Positions 33,279 through 38,840 of a stretch of 38,840 nt of DNA are shown one piece after another (within the stretch, counting starts at the first letter, position 1; every line of letters starts with the position of its first letter). The translations under genes and the position numbers were made by a program. The notes under the pieces are model-generated. The model saw nothing but the letters and a program-made list of their open reading frames with translations. It was not told the origin of the DNA and searched no databases. The stretch comes from an uncultured Flavobacteriaceae bacterium (lineage in GTDB: Bacteria; Bacteroidota; Bacteroidia; Flavobacteriales; Flavobacteriaceae), in NCBI GenBank assembly GCA_905479625.1, contig CAJQNF010000116.1, forward strand, positions 1 through 38,840, given 5' to 3'.

Positions 33279-34739
33279 ATGAGATTTATCAAAGGTGATA
33301 AGGAACTAGAACACGTTCTTTCGATTAAGCATAAGTCACTTAGGGTTAATTTAAATGAACATATCTACGGTACTTTTGCTGAAATTGGCGCCGGTCAGGA
33401 AACGGTTCGTCATTTTTTTAGGGCAGGTGGTGCTTCAGGTACAATAGCCAAGGCCATGTCTGCCTATGACAAGGATTTCTCTGATGCGATATATGGAATT
33501 GAGAGTGATAAACGCTATGTTACTGAATCCCGTTTAAGGAAAATGCTCAGGCATGAGGTAGAACTGATCGAAGATCGCCTTAGCCGTGATAAGCATCCTA
33601 ATAAAATTTTCTTTTCCTATGCCAATACGGTTACTACCATTGATTTTGCAAAAAATTTCAAAGGTCATGGTTGGGTAGGTATCCGATTTCAAATGGATGC
33701 GCTTGAAGATTACAATGAAATTGTGCTGCATGTGCGCTTCAAACAATCTGATTCAAAACTACAACAGGAAACCCTTGGTATATTAGGGGCTAACCTGATC
33801 TATGGGGCTTTTTATTTGAATGATAGTCCTAAAGACCTGCTCAAATCCTTTTACGATAATATTGACAAAGACACCATAGAAGTCGATATGGTTGACTTTT
33901 CGGGGCCGAGATTTATGTATGTGGACAATCGTTTGATGAGTTTACACCTATTGAAAAATGGAATGACTAATGCAGTTATGTTCGGACCTGAAGGAAATAA
34001 CCTTTTGCCTGCTCAACAACTCTACAAAAAAAATATTCTTGCGCTAAGAGGAAGTTACAGGCCAGTGACCAGAGTCAATATGGAGATGTATGAAGAGGCA
34101 AGAAAAATGTTCTTTTCAGACAAGCGGGTTACAGAAAAGAATACGCATGTGATCTTTGAGATCACCTTGGCAAATTTGAGATCAGAGGGAAAAATCAATG
34201 AAAGAGATTTTTTAGACAGAGCAGAATTGCTATGTTCTCTGGGACAAACAGTAATGATTACTAATTTCCAGGAATACTATAAGTTAGTTGATTACTTCTC
34301 AGAGTTTACCAAAGCCAGAATGGGATTGGCCATGGGCGTATACAATTTGATCCAGATATTTGATGAGAAATATTATCGAGATCTTAGTGGAGGAGTACTT
34401 GAAGCATTTGGAAAGTTGTTTTACAAAGACCTCAAGATTTACCTGTATCCATTAAAAGACCTGGAATCTGGTGAGATCATTACCAGCACCAATCTTAAGG
34501 TGCATCCTCGAATGAAGGAATTATACAAATATTTTAAATTTAATGGAAGAATTGCAGATATCATGAAATTTGATCCTGATATTTTGGAAATTTTCTCCAG
34601 AAAAGCGTTTAAAATGATTGTTAATGGCGAAAGTGGCTGGGAAGAAATGTTACCTGAAGGCGTGGGTAAAATTATTAAAGACAAACGATTATTTGGTTAT
34701 AGTAAAAGAAAACACGAAAGCAGAAAGAAAGGAAAATAA
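33279..34739 (+). CDS. Large conserved protein of unknown function
   Basis: 486 residues, no signal peptide, no membrane helix, probably cytoplasmic. I recognise the sequence pattern as a strongly conserved Bacteroidota family (YGTFAEIGAGQETVRHFFRAGGASGTIAKAMSAYDK split over residues 30-65; FSYANTVTTID; GANLIYGAFY; FSGPRFMYVDNRLMSL; MFGPEGNNLLPAQ; RAELLCSLGQTVMITNFQEYYKLVDYFS). Such proteins are sometimes labelled nicotinate-nucleotide adenylyltransferase, but I see no HxGH or ISSTxxR motif, so that label is unsupported. Conserved Gly-rich, Arg and Asn positions suggest an enzyme. Isolated between pntB and bcp, with its own candidate promoter and a strong terminator. Confidence 0.85.
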   Translation: MRFIKGDKELEHVLSIKHKSLRVNLNEHIYGTFAEIGAGQETVRHFFRAGGASGTIAKAMSAYDKDFSDAIYGIESDKRYVTESRLRKMLRHEVELIEDRLSRDKHPNKIFFSYANTVTTIDFAKNFKGHGWVGIRFQMDALEDYNEIVLHVRFKQSDSKLQQETLGILGANLIYGAFYLNDSPKDLLKSFYDNIDKDTIEVDMVDFSGPRFMYVDNRLMSLHLLKNGMTNAVMFGPEGNNLLPAQQLYKKNILALRGSYRPVTRVNMEMYEEARKMFFSDKRVTEKNTHVIFEITLANLRSEGKINERDFLDRAELLCSLGQTVMITNFQEYYKLVDYFSEFTKARMGLAMGVYNLIQIFDEKYYRDLSGGVLEAFGKLFYKDLKIYLYPLKDLESGEIITSTNLKVHPRMKELYKYFKFNGRIADIMKFDPDILEIFSRKAFKMIVNGESGWEEMLPEGVGKIIKDKRLFGYSKRKHESRKKGK

Positions 34740-34772
34740 AAAAAGGGACGATTTAAATCGTCCCTTTTTTTT
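34737..34772. terminator. Strong bidirectional terminator
   Basis: Perfect inverted repeat with 14-base arms (34741-34754 and 34755-34768), core GGGACGATTT pairing with AAATCGTCCC, flanked by A and T runs. It lies between the convergent unknown gene and bcp, so it can end both transcripts. Confidence 0.88.
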
Positions 34773-34777
34773 AATGT

Positions 34778-35227
34778 TTATAGAATCTGCGCGCTGTGAT
34801 CCTTAGTTTTTACTTTTGTGATCACATCTTCAATCTTACCGTCTTCGTCTATTACAAAAGTGGTTCTGTGAATACCATCATACTCTTTTCCCATAAATTT
34901 TTTGGGGCCCCACACCTCGTACGCCATGATCACTTCTTTATCTTCATCTGCCAGTAAACTATAAGGTAGTTCCTGTTTTGTGCTAAAATTCAATTGCCTT
35001 TTTTCAGAATCAGCACTCACACCTAAAATTTCATAACCTTTACTTTGAAAAGAATGGTAATTATCTCTAAGGTTACAGGCTTCAACCGTACAACCAGGTG
35101 TACTTGCTTTTGGATAAAAAAATAAAACTACTTTTTTACCTTTAAAATCTTCTAAATTAATGGTTTTACCATGTTGGTCCTTGGCTGTAAATCCCGGGGC
35201 CTTATCCCCTATTTTTAGTGTTGTCAT
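34778..35227 (-). CDS. bcp: Thioredoxin-dependent peroxiredoxin Bcp
   Basis: 149-residue cytoplasmic PrxQ/Bcp. Peroxidatic Cys46 and resolving Cys51 lie in YPKASTPGCTVEACNLRD, with the usual E. coli-like spacing. The start is the ATG at 35227 (MTTLKIGDKAPGF); the open frame upstream to 35296 overlaps nth and lacks family similarity. It is divergent from nth with only 31 bases between the two start codons, so their promoters must overlap each other or the coding regions. Second peroxiredoxin of this type in the window, this one without a signal peptide. Confidence 0.95.
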   Translation of the reverse strand: MTTLKIGDKAPGFTAKDQHGKTINLEDFKGKKVVLFFYPKASTPGCTVEACNLRDNYHSFQSKGYEILGVSADSEKRQLNFSTKQELPYSLLADEDKEVIMAYEVWGPKKFMGKEYDGIHRTTFVIDEDGKIEDVITKVKTKDHSAQIL

Positions 35228-35258
35228 TATTTGTATTTTTACCAAAAATACTGAAAAA

Positions 35259-35891
35259 ATGACTAAAAAGGAAAAGGTACAGTTTGTTATTGACACTTTA
35301 GAATCTCTTTATCCCCAACCACCTATTCCATTGGTACATAAAGACCCGTATACGCTTCTGATAGCGGTACTGTTATCAGCCCAAAGTACAGATGCCAGAG
35401 TGAACATCATCACTCCTCTTCTATTCAAAAAAGCTGATAATCCATACGATATGATCAAATTGAGTGTTGAGGAAATTCGTGAGATCATAAAACCTGTTGG
35501 GTTATCCCCCATGAAATCAAAGGGAATTTATGGGCTTTCTCATATTTTAATCGACAAATATGATGGGCGCGTTCCAGACCAAATTGAACTGTTAGAAGAG
35601 CTACCTGCCGTAGGCCATAAAACAGCATCAGTTGTAATGAGCCAGGCCTTTGGTATTCAAAGCTTCCCTGTTGACACCCACATACATAGATTAATGTACC
35701 GTTGGAATTTAAGCACAGGGAAAAATGTCGTACAGACTGAAAAGGACGCCAGGCGATTATTTCCTGAATCCTTATGGAACAAACTACATTTGCAAATTAT
35801 CTACTATGGTCGTGAATACTCTCCTGCTAGAGGATGGAATCTGGAAAATGATCTTATCACTAAAACTATTGGAAGAAAACATTTAAAATAA
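35259..35891 (+). CDS. nth: Endonuclease III-like DNA glycosylase lacking the Fe-S cluster
   Basis: 210-residue HhH-GPD DNA glycosylase/AP lyase that removes oxidised pyrimidines. The helix-hairpin-helix ELPAVGHKTASVV holds the catalytic Lys121, and FPVDTHIHRL holds Asp139, matching E. coli K120/D138. The C-terminus reads YYGREYSPARGWNLENDLI, where the family normally has the four-Cys [4Fe-4S] loop; the protein contains no cysteine at all. Length is otherwise normal. The ATG at 35259 is chosen because upstream sequence overlaps bcp. Activity is likely retained, as cluster-free members exist in the superfamily. A hairpin terminator follows. Confidence 0.93.
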   Translation: MTKKEKVQFVIDTLESLYPQPPIPLVHKDPYTLLIAVLLSAQSTDARVNIITPLLFKKADNPYDMIKLSVEEIREIIKPVGLSPMKSKGIYGLSHILIDKYDGRVPDQIELLEELPAVGHKTASVVMSQAFGIQSFPVDTHIHRLMYRWNLSTGKNVVQTEKDARRLFPESLWNKLHLQIIYYGREYSPARGWNLENDLITKTIGRKHLK

Positions 35892-35924
35892 AAAAAGCTC
35901 CTAATATTAAATTAAGAGCTTTTT
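35892..35924. terminator. Bidirectional intrinsic terminator
   Basis: Arms AAAAAGCTCCTAAT (35892-35905) and ATTAAGAGCTTTTT (35911-35924), with one mismatch and a 5-base loop. Lies immediately after nth and before the convergent 46-residue gene stop. Confidence 0.8.
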
Positions 35925-35928
35925 CCGA

Positions 35929-36069
35929 TTAATTCAAATGAAACATTAAGCTTTCTTTTTCCGTCTTGACCGCTTTGATCGATTTCGAGTAATTTAGTAA
36001 AAATGAAATCGTTTCTGTTTTTGGATCAAGTTTTTCTTTGAAGAATCTTTCAGTGTAAAGTTTTGCCAT
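35929..36069 (-). CDS. Small conserved flavobacterial protein, 46 aa
   Basis: A 46-residue frame starting ATG GCA AAA CTT (protein MAKLYTERFFKEKLDP, later ISFLLNYSKSIKAVKT), ending TAA next to the nth terminator. I recall similar tiny proteins with an SFLLNYSK core in many flavobacterial genomes, and it occupies an otherwise unexplained gap of about 260 bases. Predicted mainly helical and strongly basic in the first half; no Cys, no signal. Function unknown. It lies 86 bases downstream of the ECF sigma gene on the same strand and could be co-transcribed with it. Confidence 0.65.
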   Translation of the reverse strand: MAKLYTERFFKEKLDPKTETISFLLNYSKSIKAVKTEKESLMFHLN

Positions 36070-36155
36070 AAATCTATTAATTTTTTAGGGATTAATAAGA
36101 TAACGGACAAAAATAAATATTATTGTACAAAGATCAAAAAAAAACTAAAATTCAA

Positions 36156-36740
36156 TTAATTTGTTAAAATAATATTATTGTTGTCAATCATTTTCCTCAA
36201 GTTGATCAAGGCGTACCTCATTCTACCTAAAGCTGTATTTATACTTACATCAGTTTGTTCAGAGATTTCTTTAAAACTCATGTCTCTGAATATTCTCATC
36301 ATTAGAACTTCTCTTTGGTCTTCTGGTAACTCATCAACCAATTTTCTAACATCATCATGAATTTGGTTCTTGATGATCTTTCCTTCTGCACTTAAGGAGT
36401 TATCACTTAATACCGAAAAGATATCAAATTCATCCGTGTTCTGAAAAGTAGGCATTCTGTTCCCTTTTCTGAAGAAATCTATAATAAGGTTGTGAGCAAT
36501 TCTCATTGTCCAAGGTAAAAATTTACCTTCTTCATTGTATTTACCCATTTTTAAAGTGTTGATCACTTTAATAAAAGTATCCTGAAAAATATCGTCTGCG
36601 ACATCTCTATCTTGTACTTTAGAATAAATAAAACTGAAAATTCTTTGTTTGTGGCGAAGGATCAAGATTTCTAAACATCTTTCATTACCTTCAATGTAGT
36701 TACTAACTAAGACACTATCGTCTAATTTTTGATTTTGCAT
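36156..36740 (-). CDS. ECF-type RNA polymerase sigma factor
   Basis: 194-residue sigma-70 family protein of ECF type. Region 2 includes YSKVQDRDVADDIFQDTFIKVI and the -10-recognising LPWTMRIAHNLIIDFFRK. Region 4 includes LPEDQREVLMMRIFRDMSFKEISEQTDVSINTALGRMRYALINLRK, a helix-turn-helix for -35 recognition. A non-conserved linker (about 95-115) separates them. No anti-sigma factor gene is adjacent on either side, which is unusual for ECF systems and suggests another form of control. A good housekeeping-type promoter lies about 145 bases upstream, implying a long leader. Confidence 0.92.
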   Translation of the reverse strand: MQNQKLDDSVLVSNYIEGNERCLEILILRHKQRIFSFIYSKVQDRDVADDIFQDTFIKVINTLKMGKYNEEGKFLPWTMRIAHNLIIDFFRKGNRMPTFQNTDEFDIFSVLSDNSLSAEGKIIKNQIHDDVRKLVDELPEDQREVLMMRIFRDMSFKEISEQTDVSINTALGRMRYALINLRKMIDNNNIILTN

Positions 36741-36852
36741 AATTCCCCTTTTTTAATGAAGCCTTAATACTATTCAGCTTCGTATTATTATTGTTATGAA
36801 AAGTAGAACTATACTATATGCAAAAATTTTTAAATTAATAAATCGTTAGGGG

Positions 36853-36862
36853 AGACTAGTCT
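36853..36862. repeat. 10-base palindrome in ECF sigma leader
   Basis: AGACTAGTCT, perfect palindrome between the candidate -7 element (36883-36890) and the start codon. A further short inverted repeat, GAAGC (36760-36764) with GCTTC (36779-36783), lies closer to the gene. Both would be in the leader RNA. Confidence 0.35.
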
Positions 36863-36882
36863 AGTTTTCAAAAGTCTCTGGA

Positions 36883-36914
36883 CAAATATAAACACATTTA
36901 TTTCTTATAAACAA
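36883..36914 (-). promoter_or_regulatory. Bacteroidota-type promoter for the ECF sigma gene
   Basis: On the minus strand, TTG at 36912-36914 and TATATTTG at 36883-36890 are separated by 21 bases, matching the consensus TTG-N17-23-TAnnTTTG. It is the best complete promoter in the window. It predicts a leader of roughly 135 bases. Confidence 0.65.
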
Positions 36915-36980
36915 GTTTTTTTGCAAAATATTTTATTTCTTTTAACATTTAACACCCTTTTTTTAACAAAAAAACCTCAG

Positions 36981-36988
36981 TATATTTG
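36981..36988 (+). promoter_or_regulatory. Candidate -7 element for uvrA
   Basis: TATATTTG, an exact TAnnTTTG match 32 bases before the TTG start at 37021. It lies downstream of the last in-frame stop (36964-36966), and no ATG occurs between it and the TTG, supporting that start. Confidence 0.55.
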
Positions 36989-37020
36989 TAAATTATTCAA
37001 ATAAAAACACTCGAAATCCC

Positions 37021-38840
37021 TTGAAAAATAACGACTTTAAAGATTTTATTACCATTACCGGAGCCTCTTTACATAATTTAAAAAATTTAGATGTAAAAAT
37101 TCCCAGAAATAAGCTGGTTGTGCTCACAGGATTGTCCGGATCAGGAAAATCCAGCCTCGCTTTTGACACTTTATATGCAGAAGGTCAGCGCAGATATGTG
37201 GAAAGTTTATCGTCTTATGCACGACAATTCCTAGGTAAATTGAATAAACCAAAGGTTACATCTATCAAAGGTATATCCCCTGCCATTGCAATAGAACAAA
37301 AAGTTAATAGTACAAACCCCAGATCTACTGTAGGCACCACTACAGAGATTTACGACTATTTAAAACTTTTATATGCAAGAATTGGCAGAACCTACTCCCC
37401 TGTCTCAGGGTTAGAAGTTAAAAAGGATTCTGTAAGAGATGTATTAAATCATATCAAGAACCTAGGGGAAGGAACCAAGCTTTTACTTTTGGCACCAGTC
37501 CATATTGATCAAAATAAAGATATTGACACCATTATTAATATATTGAGACAACAAGGGTTTTCTAGATTAATGGTGAATGATCAGATGATCCGGATCAATG
37601 ATTTTAAATCATCACCTAAGCAAGACATCTGGCTTGTGGTGGATAGAATTGTTGTAAAGAATGATGAAGATTTTTTCAATCGGGTGGCCGACTCCATTCA
37701 AACCGCCTTTTATGAAGGCAAAGGCGAATGTATATTAGAAACAGTACAAAACAAGGTAAGAACTCCCTTTAGCAATAAGTTTGAAAAGGATGGTATGACC
37801 TTCCTGGAACCAAATGTGCATTTTTTTAGTTTTAATAATCCTTATGGAGCTTGCACGAAATGCGAAGGTTATGGAAATATAATAGGTATTGACAGGGATC
37901 TGGTTATTCCAAATACTTCCCTTTCTATTTATGATGATGCGGTGCTCCCCTGGAAAACTGATTCATTTAAAGCCTGGAAGGATGACCTGGTCTTAAACGC
38001 TTACAAATTTGATTTTCCAATACACAAACCTGTATTTGAATTTACAGAGGAACAACATGAACTGCTTTGGAATGGCAATAAATATTTTAACGGGCTGAAT
38101 GATTTTTTCAAATACCTGGAAGAAAAAACGTATAAAATTCAATACCGGGTTATGCTTTCAAGATACAGAGGGAAAACAAAATGTACCCGCTGTGAAGGGA
38201 AAAGACTTAGAACTGAAGCCACTTATGTTAAGGTGCATGGGAAGGACCTTACACAACTTGTTGACCTGCCCGTTGATGAAGTACTTGAATTCTTTAAATC
38301 TTTACAACTTAGTGAGGCTGAAAACGCTATAGCAAAAAGATTGTTGATAGAGATCAGAAATCGCCTGGATTTCCTTAACGAAGTCGGGCTTAACTATCTG
38401 ACCCTGAACAGAAATTCCAATACGCTTTCGGGCGGCGAAAGTCAACGTATAAATCTTGCCACTTCTCTGGGAAGTAGCCTGGTAGGTTCCATGTATATCC
38501 TAGATGAACCAAGCATAGGACTTCATTCCAGAGATACTGAGAAATTGATCAAGGTTTTATTTAAATTAAGAGATCTTGGTAATACGGTAATCGTTGTAGA
38601 ACATGATGAAGATATTATCAAAGTGGCTGACCATATTATTGACATAGGACCTGAAGCAGGAAGTTTTGGTGGTGAGCTGGTTGCAGAAGGAACGTTTAAA
38701 GAAATTATAAAAGCAGATACTTTGACCACTAATTATTTGAACGGGAAGTTAAGTATAGAAATTCCTTCAAAAAGACGCCTTTCAAAAAAATCCATCGAAA
38801 TAATCGGGGCAAGAGCTAATAATTTAAAGAACATCGATGT
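37021..38840 (+). CDS. uvrA: Excinuclease ABC subunit A, 3'-truncated by window edge, TTG start
   Basis: DNA-damage-recognition ATPase of nucleotide excision repair; about 607 of roughly 940 residues are visible. The N-terminal ABC half has FITITGASLHNLKNLDV, Walker A GLSGSGKSSLAFDTLYAEGQ (about 37-56), the YARQFLGKLNKPKV and PRSTVGTTTEIYDYLKLLYAR blocks, CTKCEGYG, CTRCEGKRLR, the ABC signature LSGGESQRINLATSLG (from about 469) and YILDEPSIGLHSRD (Walker B). The window ends as the second ABC half begins (IIGARANNLKNIDV). No in-frame ATG exists at the 5' end; the TTG at 37021 follows a -7 element and gives the expected N-terminus. It belongs to the Bacteroidota UvrA variant that lacks the first CxxC zinc pair. 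Confidence 0.93.
   Translation, partial: MKNNDFKDFITITGASLHNLKNLDVKIPRNKLVVLTGLSGSGKSSLAFDTLYAEGQRRYVESLSSYARQFLGKLNKPKVTSIKGISPAIAIEQKVNSTNPRSTVGTTTEIYDYLKLLYARIGRTYSPVSGLEVKKDSVRDVLNHIKNLGEGTKLLLLAPVHIDQNKDIDTIINILRQQGFSRLMVNDQMIRINDFKSSPKQDIWLVVDRIVVKNDEDFFNRVADSIQTAFYEGKGECILETVQNKVRTPFSNKFEKDGMTFLEPNVHFFSFNNPYGACTKCEGYGNIIGIDRDLVIPNTSLSIYDDAVLPWKTDSFKAWKDDLVLNAYKFDFPIHKPVFEFTEEQHELLWNGNKYFNGLNDFFKYLEEKTYKIQYRVMLSRYRGKTKCTRCEGKRLRTEATYVKVHGKDLTQLVDLPVDEVLEFFKSLQLSEAENAIAKRLLIEIRNRLDFLNEVGLNYLTLNRNSNTLSGGESQRINLATSLGSSLVGSMYILDEPSIGLHSRDTEKLIKVLFKLRDLGNTVIVVEHDEDIIKVADHIIDIGPEAGSFGGELVAEGTFKEIIKADTLTTNYLNGKLSIEIPSKRRLSKKSIEIIGARANNLKNID

Noticed and set aside
33279-34739. Nicotinate-nucleotide adenylyltransferase
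   Set aside because: Homologues are sometimes so named, but no HxGH or ISSTxxR nucleotidyltransferase motif is visible.
35228-35296. N-terminal extension of bcp
   Set aside because: It would overlap nth coding sequence; the family N-terminus is MTTLKIGDKAPGF at 35227. The same logic rejects the nth extension to 35160.
1-38840. CRISPR arrays, insertion sequences, prophage, tRNA or rRNA genes
   Set aside because: No spaced repeats, no transposase or integrase frames, and gaps between genes are short and AT-rich with no cloverleaf-like sequence.

Overview
The window looks like a chromosomal segment of a flavobacterium (Bacteroidota, Flavobacteriia). It is AT-rich, and most starts lack a Shine-Dalgarno motif. 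Several upstream gaps carry exact matches to the Bacteroidota -7 promoter element TAnnTTTG. Many proteins match conserved flavobacterial families: two-gene formate dehydrogenase, split PntA, Kdo8N enzymes, BshA/YtxJ and a PG_1098-type methyltransferase. I see no rRNA, tRNA, transposase, integrase, phage gene or CRISPR array. Apart from the two genes cut by the window edges, no gene looks broken. Coding density is very high, and no gene-free stretch exceeds 300 bases.

Layout. 1-1047: 3' part of fumarylacetoacetase. 1060-3863 (minus): proline dehydrogenase, membrane metallophosphoesterase and the bacilliredoxin YtxJ in one tight operon. 3948-6168: aroB convergent with bshA, the first enzyme of bacillithiol synthesis. 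6337-7820: CoA-type Nudix hydrolase and a PlsC-like acyltransferase. 7861-9389: dps and oxyR, divergent around a shared control region. 9393-9966 (minus): two small conserved proteins. 10021-13055 (minus): kdnA-kdsB-kdnB, which together would make and activate 8-amino-3,8-dideoxy-Kdo for the LPS inner core. 13283-14290: adenine deaminase. 14295-15764 (minus): idi, a PTPS/QueD-family enzyme and a periplasmic peroxiredoxin. 15789-17500 (minus): a TlpA-like thioredoxin lipoprotein overlapping an unusual His- and Cys-rich BNR lipoprotein. 17583-24941: cyclophilin lipoprotein, prfC, M20 peptidase, META lipoprotein, AI-2E-family permease and a methyltransferase with a TTG start. 25008-29353: fused NuoE/NuoF subunit plus Cys-type formate dehydrogenase catalytic subunit. 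29362-30123: PhnP-like metallo-hydrolase. 30358-33173: three-subunit proton-translocating transhydrogenase. 33279-34739: a large conserved protein of unknown function. 34778-35891: bcp and a cysteine-free endonuclease III, divergent. 35929-36740 (minus): a 46-residue protein and an ECF sigma factor. 37021-end: uvrA with a TTG start, cut by the window edge.

How the genes work together. Redox homeostasis recurs: OxyR with both regulatory cysteines, Dps, two PrxQ/Bcp peroxiredoxins, bacillithiol synthesis and a bacilliredoxin. Formate dehydrogenase (NADH from formate) and PntAB (NADH to NADPH at the expense of proton motive force) together suggest a reductant supply route. DNA repair is represented by Nth and UvrA. 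The main candidates for undescribed biology are the His/Cys-rich BNR lipoprotein with its thioredoxin partner, the unknown protein at 33279-34739, and metal-cluster losses in otherwise canonical enzymes: FdsA, Nth and one UvrA zinc motif.
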